The translations under genes were made by a program, and so were the position numbers. The notes beneath the pieces were generated by a model. That model worked only from the letters and a program-made list of their open reading frames with translations. It did no database searches and was not told where the DNA came from. Below are positions 52,855 through 61,719 of a stretch of 64,000 bases of DNA, piece by piece (position 1 is the first letter of the stretch; the number at the start of each line of letters is the position of its first letter). The DNA comes from Anaerohalosphaeraceae bacterium. GTDB lineage: Bacteria > Planctomycetota > Phycisphaerae > Sedimentisphaerales > UBA12454. The DNA lies in the NCBI GenBank assembly GCA_021108375.1, contig JAIORA010000016.1, forward strand, positions 113,306-177,305, in the 5' to 3' direction.

Positions 52855-55569
52855 TTACCCTAGTTTTACGGTGATAAATTCTTTTGCTTTTGCGATTGCT
52901 TCATCGATTTTTTCCGGGTTCTTTCCGCCAGCCTGTGCCATCTGAGCTCTGCCGCCCCCGCCACCCCCAACAACCGGTGCAATTTCTTTTACAATATCGC
53001 CGGCCTTAAGGCCTTTTTTGATAAGGTCGTCAGTTACGCCGGCCAGCAGTATTACCTTGCCATTAGATTCACTCGCCAAGACCACTGCCGCTGGCGATGC
53101 TTTTTTCTTTATCATATCGATTGCTGCCCGAAGCGGCTCAAGCCCGCCATCAATTTTACTGACAACAATGGTTGCGTCGCCGACTTTTTCCGCGGATTCG
53201 AGAAGCTGTTTTGCCTTTGCCATACAGTCGCCGCCGCCTTGTGCGGTACCGGATTTGATTTGCTTGGCGAGTTTTTTGTTATCATCGAGAAGTTTTGTAA
53301 CCCTTTCAGCGATTTGTTCTGCGGGTGTTTTCAGCAGTCTGCAAAGCTGGTCAACGACATCGCTGCGAGCGGAAAGATAATCTATCAGGCCGCCGGCGGT
53401 CAGAGCCGTTATTCTTCTGATACCTGCGGAGACGCTTTCTTCTTTTGTAATTTTGAATGCTCCGATGCCTGCGGTATTGTCAATGTGGATTCCACCGCAA
53501 AACTCTTTGCTGAAGGCTCCTTCTAAGGCTGCTTCGCCTTCGCCGCCGATAGACACTATGCGTACAAACTCACCGTATTTTTCGCCGAACAGCGCCATCG
53601 CTCCGACCTGTTTAGCCTGGTCGAGTGGCATTACTATATTATTGATAGGTATCGCTTCGTTGATTTTTTCGTTTACGAGTTTTTCTACTTCGCTAATCTG
53701 CTCGCGGGTCAGAGCCTTTGGACTGGTGAAGTCGAACCGCAGATATTCGGGGCAGACGAGTGAGCCTTGCTGCTTGACGGCTTCGCCCATAACTTTTTGC
53801 AAGGCCCATTGCAACAGGTGGGTCGCGGTGTGATTTTTCATACTTGCCAGGCGATTGATATCGACGATGGCTTTGACGGCTTGGCCAATGCTTAATGTTC
53901 CTTTCTCTATTTTGCCGCGATGTATAACGCAATCCGCAATTTTTTCGGTAGTCTCTACAATGAACCTGCCATCCGGGCCTTCGATTCTGCCGCAATCGCC
54001 GACCTGGCCGCCACTTTCTGCATAGAAGCAGGTTTCTTTGAGGATTACAGCGACATCGCCGTTTTGAATGGCAATGGTTCCATCGGTCTGAAAGCCTTTT
54101 GAATCGACCCAGCCGATTATCTTCGTTTCGCAGCTATGGGTTTTATATTTGTGCGAGTCTTCGGTCATTGGCAGGGCAGCCTCGGTTACAAAGGCCGCCA
54201 GTGAACCACTTTTTTGAGCGGCGCGGGCTCTTTGCCTTTGCGCTGCCATCAACTCGTCAAAGACATTGACATCAATTTTTAGATTTCGCTCTTTTGCCAT
54301 CAGCTCGGTCAAATCGAGCGGGAAGCCGTAAGTGTCGTAAAGCTCGAAGGCTTGTTCGCCGCTGATAGTTTTTGCGTTATCCTTTTCTGCTTTGGTTGCG
54401 GCGGTCTTAAAAATTTCCAGACCTCTGTCGAGAGTTCTGCCGAAACTTTCCTCTTCGGATTTTATAACGGTTTTTACCAGTTCGACTCTGTCCGTTAGTT
54501 CGCCGAATGCCTCGCTCATACAATCGACAACGGTGTCAACGAGTTTGTAAAGGAAAGGCTCGCGCATATTGAGTACTCTTGCGAATCTCGCTGCTCGGCG
54601 AAGAATTCTACGAAGCACATAGCCTCTGCCTTCGTTGCCGGGAGTGCCGCCATCAGTTATCGCAAAGGTCAGTGTCCGCAGGTGGTCAGCGATTACCCTG
54701 AAAGCGATGTCGTTTTTGTTATCGAGTTTGCTGGTATATTTTTTACCGCACAGTTTGCCGATAGCCTCAGTGATAGGCGTGAACAAATCGGTGTCGTAAT
54801 TTGATTCTTTGTTTTGCATTACCGCCGCGACTCGTTCGAGTCCCATTCCAGTATCGACGTGTTTTGCCGGCAGGGGTACGATTTTGCCGTCGCCCTGGCG
54901 GTTGTACTGGATGAAAACGAGGTTCCAGATTTCGATGAACCTTGCGCAGCCAGCATTAACTTCGCACTTATGGCTTGGGTCGTGTTTCTTGTCGCATCTA
55001 TCAGCGCCGAGGTCGATATGAATTTCGCTGCACGGGCCGCACGGGCCGGAGTTGCCCATTTCCCAAAAGTTATCCTTTTTGCCGAAAGCTAAAACTCTTT
55101 CTTTTGGTATGCTGGTAACTTTTGTCCAGAGGTCGGCGGCTTCGGAATCGAATTCGAGACCATCGTTTTCATCGCCTGCAAAGACGGTTGCGTAAAGTTT
55201 GCTTTCGTCAATACCCCAGACCTTTGTCAAAAGTTCCCACGCCCATTCAATAGCTTCGGCCTTGAAGTAATCGCCAAGCGACCAGTTACCGAGCATTTCG
55301 AAAAACGTATGGTGGTAAGTGTCAAGCCCGACATCTTCAAGGTCATTGTGTTTGCCGCCTGCGCGGATACATTTTTGACTGTTGGCGGCGCGTTTGTAAG
55401 GCCTCGTGCCGGTACCGAGGAAAACATCCTTAAACTGGTTCATTCCAGCGTTAGCAAACAGCAGCGTGTCGTCGCCTATTGGCACTACCGGCGAGCTTGG
55501 CACGGGCGAGTGGCCTTTGCCCTCGAAAAATTTTATAAACGAACTTCTGATTTCATTCGAGCTTAACAC
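52855..55569 (-). CDS. alaS: Alanyl-tRNA synthetase
   Basis: 904-residue class II AlaRS, full length. The catalytic core begins IRSSFIKFFEGKGHSPVPSS with FANAGMNQFK; the editing domain has HTATHLLQ and the CGGIH zinc site; the C-terminal glycine-rich C-Ala stretch is GGGGGGRAQMAQAG. Start is GTG 55569. It lies 25 bases after recA on the same strand, an arrangement common in bacteria (recA-(recX)-alaS) with recX absent here. Confidence 0.95.
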   Translation of the reverse strand: MLSSNEIRSSFIKFFEGKGHSPVPSSPVVPIGDDTLLFANAGMNQFKDVFLGTGTRPYKRAANSQKCIRAGGKHNDLEDVGLDTYHHTFFEMLGNWSLGDYFKAEAIEWAWELLTKVWGIDESKLYATVFAGDENDGLEFDSEAADLWTKVTSIPKERVLAFGKKDNFWEMGNSGPCGPCSEIHIDLGADRCDKKHDPSHKCEVNAGCARFIEIWNLVFIQYNRQGDGKIVPLPAKHVDTGMGLERVAAVMQNKESNYDTDLFTPITEAIGKLCGKKYTSKLDNKNDIAFRVIADHLRTLTFAITDGGTPGNEGRGYVLRRILRRAARFARVLNMREPFLYKLVDTVVDCMSEAFGELTDRVELVKTVIKSEEESFGRTLDRGLEIFKTAATKAEKDNAKTISGEQAFELYDTYGFPLDLTELMAKERNLKIDVNVFDELMAAQRQRARAAQKSGSLAAFVTEAALPMTEDSHKYKTHSCETKIIGWVDSKGFQTDGTIAIQNGDVAVILKETCFYAESGGQVGDCGRIEGPDGRFIVETTEKIADCVIHRGKIEKGTLSIGQAVKAIVDINRLASMKNHTATHLLQWALQKVMGEAVKQQGSLVCPEYLRFDFTSPKALTREQISEVEKLVNEKINEAIPINNIVMPLDQAKQVGAMALFGEKYGEFVRIVSIGGEGEAALEGAFSKEFCGGIHIDNTAGIGAFKITKEESVSAGIRRITALTAGGLIDYLSARSDVVDQLCRLLKTPAEQIAERVTKLLDDNKKLAKQIKSGTAQGGGDCMAKAKQLLESAEKVGDATIVVSKIDGGLEPLRAAIDMIKKKASPAAVVLASESNGKVILLAGVTDDLIKKGLKAGDIVKEIAPVVGGGGGGRAQMAQAGGKNPEKIDEAIAKAKEFITVKLG

Positions 55570-55594
55570 GTTATAAATCCGCCTGATTAAAAAA

Positions 55595-56668
55595 TTACTT
55601 GGAAATTTCTTTCTTTTTTGCCTTTTCGTCTTCTTTTATGCCGAGAGCGGTAAGTATCTTTTCTTCTATTTCTTTTGAGATTTCTGGATTCTGTTTCAGA
55701 TAATTCTTGGCATTTTCCTTGCCTTGTCCGAGTCTGATTTTTCCGTAATTTATCCAGGCCCCGCTCTTCTGAACAATGCCGTGAACATCGCCGAGGTCTA
55801 TGAGGTCGCCTTCATAGCTTATTCCGCTATCGAACATAATATCGAATTCGGCATCACGGAATGGCGGTGCGATTTTGTTTTTCACGACTCTCGCTCTCAC
55901 ACGGTTGCCGACAGGTTCGGTGCCGTCTTTAATGGTTGATATGCGTCTGATGTCGAGCCTGATGGAGCTGTAAAACTTAAGTGCGCGACCGCCGGAAGTA
56001 GTTTCCGGATTGCCGAACATTACCCCAATTTTCATTCTTATCTGATTGATGAAAATCAGGCTTGTTTTGCTTTTGCTGATAATACCAGTGAGCTTGCGCA
56101 TCGCCTGACTCATAAGGCGAGCTTGCAAACCAACGTGCGATTGCCCCATTTCGCCTTGCAGCTCAACTGCTGGAATCAGCGCTGCGACCGAGTCAATAAC
56201 GATAACATCGACAGCGTTCGATTTGACCAGCATCTCCGCGATGTCGAGTGCCTGCTCGCCGGTATCTGGCTGGCTGACGAGAAGATTGCTGACGTTTACG
56301 CCGAGTTTTTTTGCCCAGGTTGTATCGAGTGCGTGTTCAGCATCGATGAATGCTGCCACTCCGCCTTTTTTCTGTGCGCTGGCGATAACGTGCAATGCGA
56401 GTGTTGTTTTGCCGCTGGATTCAGGGCCGTAAAATTCGATTATTCTTCCCCTTGGGATTCCGCATCCGCCCAGCGCCAGGTCGAGTGATAATGTGCCGGT
56501 GCTTGTGCCTTCTATTTTTGCGTACAGGCTCTCGTCCATCTGCATAATCGCACCAGCTCCGTATTGTTTTTCTATCTGAGCGATTGCCCGGTCAAGAGCA
56601 CCGCTTTTTCCGCCGGCAGTATCCGCGACAGCGATTTTCTTTTTCGATTTCGTTACTTTTTTAGCCAT
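55595..56668 (-). CDS. recA: Recombinase RecA
   Basis: 357 residues. Walker A is GPESSGKT, with [20 protein letters not shown] before it and loop L2 near [17 protein letters not shown]. It begins with a lysine-rich N-terminal stretch and ends with a basic, not acidic, tail (KAKKKEIS), which differs from E. coli. A good GAGAGGAA site precedes ATG. No LexA-type palindrome was recognised upstream. Confidence 0.96.
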   Translation of the reverse strand: MAKKVTKSKKKIAVADTAGGKSGALDRAIAQIEKQYGAGAIMQMDESLYAKIEGTSTGTLSLDLALGGCGIPRGRIIEFYGPESSGKTTLALHVIASAQKKGGVAAFIDAEHALDTTWAKKLGVNVSNLLVSQPDTGEQALDIAEMLVKSNAVDVIVIDSVAALIPAVELQGEMGQSHVGLQARLMSQAMRKLTGIISKSKTSLIFINQIRMKIGVMFGNPETTSGGRALKFYSSIRLDIRRISTIKDGTEPVGNRVRARVVKNKIAPPFRDAEFDIMFDSGISYEGDLIDLGDVHGIVQKSGAWINYGKIRLGQGKENAKNYLKQNPEISKEIEEKILTALGIKEDEKAKKKEISK

Positions 56669-56790
56669 AAAAGAGTTCCTCTCTGAAAAATTGTTATCTT
56701 ATACCAATTCTGATTAACAAATGTGTACGATTTTTTAGTAACCTTTAGTTCGTTTTTTACTTATGCACTCGCAACGCAAATTTTATTACC

Positions 56791-57354
56791 CTAAGGGTAT
56801 TCCGTTTTATTTAATAGTGTATAAATCGCTTTTTCCGGCGTTAGCTGGCTTTGGTACAGGCAGACAGCGTTAGCTCTAAAAGCCGGTATCGCCAGCGGAC
56901 CGTAATTTATTATAGCGTCTTTCAATTTTCTATCGCGCGTTCCATTTTTAATTCTGCCGAGTGTCAGATGACTTCTGAACGGCCTGTTTTCTCTGGCAAA
57001 GCCTTCGGATGCAAGTACGTTTTCGATGTTTGTCTGCAAGCTGTTCAGCCGAACGTTTTCCTCGGCGGCCTCGGCAAAGAGAACTTTGACAGGCATACCG
57101 AAAAAGCCGAGTACGCCCATCTCAATTTCAAAAGCCTCTCTGCCAGCTACGATACCCGGCAGGAGTCGGCCGATTTTTTCTACATCGTTTTGCCCCAATT
57201 CGCCAAGAAATTTCAGCGTAAGGTGCATTTGCTCAGGAAGCGTCCATCTAATGGAGCCTGTTTTTAGTTTCAGCTTTTTCTGCAAATCGCTTTGCGCTAT
57301 CGCGATAGCCTCTTTTGCCTGAGCTGTTATATCTATTGCAACAAAACATCTCAC
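56791..57354 (-). CDS. thpR: RNA 2',3'-cyclic phosphodiesterase (2H superfamily)
   Basis: 187 residues. Two HxTx motifs of the 2H superfamily are present: HLTLKFLGEL and HLTLGRI. It opens 2',3'-cyclic ends to 2'-phosphate; older annotations call it 2'-5' RNA ligase. Start is GTG 57354 with a weak ribosome-binding site. It precedes recA by about 120 bases. Confidence 0.9.
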   Translation of the reverse strand: MRCFVAIDITAQAKEAIAIAQSDLQKKLKLKTGSIRWTLPEQMHLTLKFLGELGQNDVEKIGRLLPGIVAGREAFEIEMGVLGFFGMPVKVLFAEAAEENVRLNSLQTNIENVLASEGFARENRPFRSHLTLGRIKNGTRDRKLKDAIINYGPLAIPAFRANAVCLYQSQLTPEKAIYTLLNKTEYP

Positions 57355-57370
57355 TTAAATACGCATCTTT

Positions 57371-58276
57371 CTAAAAGCCTGTTATCTTCCGAAGCATTTC
57401 AAGTCTTTGGTCGATTATTTCCCTGTTCGTTTCGGAAATTGTGGTAAGCGAAAACCCCTCAATAGCGAATGAGGCCGTTACGGTTCCGTATGCGATGGCT
57501 TTTTTCAGCGACTCGGCATCGATTTTATCAACACTTGCGAGGTACCCTATCATTGCCCCGGCAAACGAGTCGCCGGCACCGGTCGGGTCTTTGACCTCGG
57601 CTGAGGGATAAGACGGTATCACTATCCAGTTGCCGTCGGCATCAATTGATATTGAACCGTGCTCACCTTTTTTAATTATCACAACCTTTGGTCCCATCTT
57701 TCGGATTTCAGAAGCGGCGGCGGCGAGGTTGTCTTTCTGCGTAATCATTCTGGCTTCGCCTTCGTTGATTATTATCGCGTCGATTTTTGAGAGAAGCTCT
57801 TTTAGCTCGGTGGCGTAATTCTCAATCCAGCAGTTCATAGTATCAGCGGCGACAAATTTCGGCCTGCTGAGCCTGTTTAAAAGCTGTATTTGCAGAGCAG
57901 GGTGAGTGTTTGCGAGAAAGACATATTTGCTGTCGGCAAACTGGTGTGGAAGTGTCGGCGGAGTTTCAGCGAGAACGTTCAGTTCGACCGAGTCGGTCAT
58001 TGCGTTGCTCATATCGCCGACATAAGAGCCTTGCCAGCGAAATGTTTTGCTTTCGGAGCGGACTTCCAGGCCGGCCAAATCGACATCTCGGCCTTTGAAA
58101 ACTTCGTGCAAATCGAATGGGCAGTCGTTGCCTATTACTCCAACAAACCTGACGGGCGAGAAGTGGCTGGCAGCCATACTGAAATAAACTGCCGAGCCGC
58201 CGATGCAGTTAGTGCTCTTGCCGAAAGGCGTTGTTACAGTGTCGATGCCGATTGAACCGGTAACTAAAAGACTCAT
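57371..58276 (-). CDS. PfkB-family carbohydrate kinase
   Basis: 301 residues from ATG 58276 (GGAGAATAG upstream); the frame is open into gltX but the family start is here (LLVTGSIGIDTV). Signature 2 is DPTGAGDSFAGAMIGYL with the catalytic aspartate; the substrate lid has NCIGGSAVYFS. Members phosphorylate ribose, fructose, adenosine or similar; the substrate is not assignable. It lies 20 bases after gltX. Confidence 0.88.
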   Translation of the reverse strand: MSLLVTGSIGIDTVTTPFGKSTNCIGGSAVYFSMAASHFSPVRFVGVIGNDCPFDLHEVFKGRDVDLAGLEVRSESKTFRWQGSYVGDMSNAMTDSVELNVLAETPPTLPHQFADSKYVFLANTHPALQIQLLNRLSRPKFVAADTMNCWIENYATELKELLSKIDAIIINEGEARMITQKDNLAAAASEIRKMGPKVVIIKKGEHGSISIDADGNWIVIPSYPSAEVKDPTGAGDSFAGAMIGYLASVDKIDAESLKKAIAYGTVTASFAIEGFSLTTISETNREIIDQRLEMLRKITGF

Positions 58277-58296
58277 ATCTATTCTCCGTTTAAATT

Positions 58297-59898
58297 TTAA
58301 CTGCTGAATTTTTTGATTGCTGCCTCTATTCGTTCTATTGTTTTTTCCAGGCCGAGCAAATCTATCGCTTCGAATATAGGTATCGAAACAGTCGAACCGC
58401 AAATCGCTACTCGCAACGGCTGAGCTATTTTGCCAAGGCCGAGCTGCTTTTCCTCTGCCAAATCGCGGAGCATTTTTTCAACGGATTCGTTCGTAACTTC
58501 CGCCAACTGATTCAGCCCGGCCTTAAGCAGTGCCAGCATCGCCAGTCCTTCGCCGTCATTTTTTAGCAGGACCTTTTTAACGGACTTTTCATCATATTCG
58601 ATTTCCTCGTTATCACAAAATAGGAATCGGCTCTTTTTATCAATCTCTGCCAGCGTCCTGGCGCCGTCGCAGGATTTTACAATTCTGCCCAGCAGAGCGT
58701 CATCAGCACCTTTGGCAGGCGAGTCGGCCACAGCGAGATAATCTTTGTACCGACCGAGCAAAGTTTCTGCATCGAGCATTTTAATATGTTCGGTATTAAA
58801 TGACAGGAGTTTTTTACGGTCGAAAAGACTATTTGTTTTATTGAACCTGCTCGGGTCGAACGATTCGATTATTTCATCGAGCGTCATTATCTCTTTGTCG
58901 CCGCCCGGACTGTAGCCTAAAAGGGCGATGAAGTTTACGAGGGTTTCGGGGAGGTAGCCGCTTTTTAGGAAATCGACAATGTTAATTTCCGGCAGTTCGA
59001 TACCCAAAAATTTAGCCATCGCGTCAACTTGCGGATTGTCCGGCACTTCTTTGCCTTTGAGAAACCTCTTTAATTTGTCGTTAGTTAATCCGCCGACTTC
59101 GATTAGTTTTTCAAGGTCGATTTCCGGGTTAGCTTTGATAGCGGCCTTTAGAACCTTCGCACGGTCTCGCTTACTCATCTTGCCGCCGCCTTCGCTAACG
59201 GTTACAGAGATGTGGGCGTAAGCGGGTCTCTTAAATCCAAGAGCATTTTGTAGAGCGATGTGCAGCGGGGTGTTCATAAGGTGTTCCTGCCCTCGAATGA
59301 CACAGTCGATGCCCATCAGTTCATCGTCAATCACACAGGCCAGATGATATGTCGGGAAGCCGTCATTTTTTTGGATAATGAAATCGCTTAGATTGGCGCA
59401 GTCGAATTTTACCTGTCCGCGAATTGTGTCTTCAACAACGATTTCACCGGTCGGCATACAGAAACGTACCACAACGGGCCGTCCTTGAGCGCGGGCGGCT
59501 TCGACATCGGCCTCGGCCGGAAAATTTTCGGGCCGGGCATAGATAAAATTCTTTTTTGCTCGTTCGCATTCGGCCCGTATTGCGCCGAGTTCGTCCGGGG
59601 TATCAAAACAGTAGTAGGCTTTGCCATCGTTGAGTAGCTGAGCGATATATTTGTCGTAAATTTCACGTCTTTGCGATTGATAGAAAGGGCCGGCATCCCA
59701 ATTTATACCGAGCCATTTCAGGTCGTTCATTACTTGCTCTGCTGCGGTAGGGCTGTTTCGGCTTTGGTCGGTATCTTCGATTCGCAGGATGAACTTGCCG
59801 CCGGTTTTGCGAGCCCATAGCAGGTCGAACAGAGCGGTTCGAGCACCGCCTATGTGGAGGTATCCGGTTGGTGATGGTGCGAATCTGGTTACTGCCAT
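58297..59898 (-). CDS. gltX: Glutamyl-tRNA synthetase
   Basis: 533 residues. FAPSPTGYLHIGGARTAL contains the HIGH motif and GGGKMSKRDRAK the KMSKS loop. Between KMSKR and the GYLPETLVNFIALLGYSPGG element there is an insertion of about 55 residues (from AIKANPEIDLEKL to the NIVDFLKS part), absent from the usual bacterial form where the two follow closely. glnS is also in the window, so this enzyme probably charges only tRNA-Glu. It begins the run gltX-pfkB-thpR-recA-alaS. Confidence 0.94.
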   Translation of the reverse strand: MAVTRFAPSPTGYLHIGGARTALFDLLWARKTGGKFILRIEDTDQSRNSPTAAEQVMNDLKWLGINWDAGPFYQSQRREIYDKYIAQLLNDGKAYYCFDTPDELGAIRAECERAKKNFIYARPENFPAEADVEAARAQGRPVVVRFCMPTGEIVVEDTIRGQVKFDCANLSDFIIQKNDGFPTYHLACVIDDELMGIDCVIRGQEHLMNTPLHIALQNALGFKRPAYAHISVTVSEGGGKMSKRDRAKVLKAAIKANPEIDLEKLIEVGGLTNDKLKRFLKGKEVPDNPQVDAMAKFLGIELPEINIVDFLKSGYLPETLVNFIALLGYSPGGDKEIMTLDEIIESFDPSRFNKTNSLFDRKKLLSFNTEHIKMLDAETLLGRYKDYLAVADSPAKGADDALLGRIVKSCDGARTLAEIDKKSRFLFCDNEEIEYDEKSVKKVLLKNDGEGLAMLALLKAGLNQLAEVTNESVEKMLRDLAEEKQLGLGKIAQPLRVAICGSTVSIPIFEAIDLLGLEKTIERIEAAIKKFSS

Positions 59899-60334
59899 TG
59901 CTTTCCTTTGGAAATATCAGTTTTGAATACGAAAAACACCGGTTTTTGGCGCGCATTATTGATTCAAAAACCGGGTTCTGAGTTTAAGCTGGGCAACCAT
60001 TAAAGTCAAGACAGATTAAGTATGATTAAATGGGGCTATCGCCATTTAGCCTCGGCCGTGCCGGCCGAGTTAGTTAACCCCCTGATTCATCAGGGGGTTT
60101 TCTTTTCCGAATGGCAATTCCTTTATTTAGCCGTCGTGGCCTGCCCGACGGTTCGTGCTTGCGAATTTTAATAACCCGCCCGCACCGTATAGAAGCCGAG
60201 CGACGTAAGTCGCCGGAATATTTAGCCCCCTGATTCATTGGGGAGTTGTTGTCATTGCAAGGCCTTGTTTTTTATTAATAATCCATCCCGATTTATCGGG
60301 ATTCCTCAACTCAAAACTAAAAACTCAAGACTTA
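59899..60334. repeat. Gene-free repeat field, left part
   Basis: R3 hairpins at 60046-60071 (CCTCGGCC/GGCCGAG), 60074-60102 (CCCCCTGAT/ATCAGGGGG with T-run), 60127-60153 (CGTCG/CGACG) and 60222-60248; R2 at 60194-60217 (GCGAC/GTCGC); ATCCCGATTTATCGGGAT at about 60285; and the ACTCAAAACTAAAAACTCAA linker interrupted by R1 copy F. Confidence 0.78.
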
Positions 60335-60586
60335 AGGGAACCTCTAAAAATTCATTTTGGCGAACAAGCGAAGACCCAAAGGGCCATTAAAAGGCGTTAG
60401 AGACAGTGGAGACTGTCAGAAAGATCCATTTGTTACATAACGCCTCTTAAGCAACCTAAGGTTGTTTTGCTGCCGAACTGCGTCAGACAAAAGCCGTTTT
60501 ATCTACGGCTCAAGCTGATTTGTCTTTCTTGCCGGACAACAAAAATTTTCTACTTGTCGCTCAAAAGCAATTATTAGAGCTACCCT
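60335..60586 (+). mobile_element. R1 MITE-like element, copy F (long form)
   Basis: 252 bp from AGGGAACCTCTAAAAATTCA to TTAGAGCTACCCT, flanked by TA at 60333-60334 and 60587-60588. The flanks CTCAACTCAAAACTAAAAAC... and TAACTATTTCATTTGTCATT are contiguous at 41263-41335, so this is a readable insertion into a pre-existing repeat. The internal hairpin module is present. Confidence 0.92.
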
Positions 60587-60704
60587 TATAACTATTTCAT
60601 TTGTCATTCCCGCGAAAGCGGGAATCCAGTTTTTGTTTTTTACTTTTTTAAAATCTGCGTAATTCGTGAAATCCGTGGTTAATTTCTTCTGCATAAATCC
60701 GTAT
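60587..60704. repeat. Right part of the interrupted repeat
   Basis: Continuation of the linker repeat, an R4 copy at 60601-60630 and an R6 phrase (AATTCGTGAAATCCGTGG). It matches 41291-41335. Confidence 0.75.
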
Positions 60705-61286
60705 CTAAAAACTCTTAACCTTACTCCAACTGATCGGCTTACGGTCAATTTCGAGAATGTCGGATGAATAAACAACCCATCGTTCACTCGGCAGCTTTTT
60801 GAAATGCAGCCGAAACTTAACAAGCATAGCAACCTTACCCATTTTTGCTATTTCGCTCTCTTCGGCAAACTTCACCAACCCTTCCGAAACGAAGTTCCCC
60901 TTTCGACCTTCGATTTCGAGTTGCCTGCTCAGCAATGTAATTCTTTCAACCGGTGCAATTTCAAATAGTGCCTGACAGTAAGCAATCATCACATCTCGTG
61001 AGCCGTTAGCCTGGTCGGAATAATCGCCAGCAATAACGCTGGCGATGGGTTCTATTTGTTTAAGCCTGAACGATTTTATACTGGCCGTTACTGCCGAGCG
61101 AATTTTTTCGGAATCTGTTTTCACAAAAAAGTCCAGCCCAAGGGCTATCGCTATTATCAGTACAGGCACAAGCGAGCAACGCCAATTCATTTTCGCAGGA
61201 TATATAGCCCTCAATACCCAAACGACTATCACGCTGGCTGCTGCGACCAGCGACAAAAGCATCGGACTTTCCAGAACATTAAACAT
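60705..61286 (-). CDS. Small membrane protein of unknown function
   Basis: 193 residues with two membrane segments (about 10-28, LLSLVAAASVIVVWVLRAI, and 36-53, LVPVLIIAIALGLDFFV) and a cytoplasmic or periplasmic domain after residue 55. The soluble part has an alternating pattern reminiscent of small NTF2-like folds (ending WVVYSSDILEID), an impression only. GGGAGTG precedes ATG. Confidence 0.7.
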   Translation of the reverse strand: MFNVLESPMLLSLVAAASVIVVWVLRAIYPAKMNWRCSLVPVLIIAIALGLDFFVKTDSEKIRSAVTASIKSFRLKQIEPIASVIAGDYSDQANGSRDVMIAYCQALFEIAPVERITLLSRQLEIEGRKGNFVSEGLVKFAEESEIAKMGKVAMLVKFRLHFKKLPSERWVVYSSDILEIDRKPISWSKVKSF

Positions 61287-61719
61287 TTTTCACTCCCTTA
61301 TCATCATTAGCCCCCGGGTCTTGTCCCGGGGGTATCTGCATATTTTTCTATTTCGTTCGCACACGACTTTGTCATTTCGACCACCGCGGAGAAATCTCAT
61401 TTTTTATATTTAACCCCCAAGCCTGCTTGGGGGTTCGTGCTTGCGAATTTTAATAACCCGCCCGCACCGTATAGAAGCCGAGCCACGTAAGTCGCCGGAA
61501 TAGTTAGCCCTGGCAACTTGTTTGCCGGGGTTTGTTTTCTTGATTAGCCCCGGTATCACTATGCCGGGGTTATTTAGCCCCCTGATTCATCAGGGGGTTT
61601 GCAGTTTACTTTGCCTTTTTACTTTTTTTCAATCTGCGTAATCCGTGAAATCAGCGTCTAAATAATCTGTGTTTATCAGTGTCCATCTGTGGCTGAATTT
61701 TTCGTGGCTAAAATCTCTT
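61287..61719. repeat. Gene-free repeat field
   Basis: R3 hairpins at 61307-61335 (CCCCCGGG/CCCGGGGG), 61410-61436 (CCCCCAAG/CTTGGGGG), 61504-61533 (CCTGGCAA/TTGCCGGGG), 61544-61572 (CCCCGGTAT/ATGCCGGGG) and 61574-61600 (CCCCCTGAT/ATCAGGGGG); R5 at about 61370; R2 at 61476-61499; R6 phrases to the glnS stop. The densest R3 run in the window. Confidence 0.8.
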
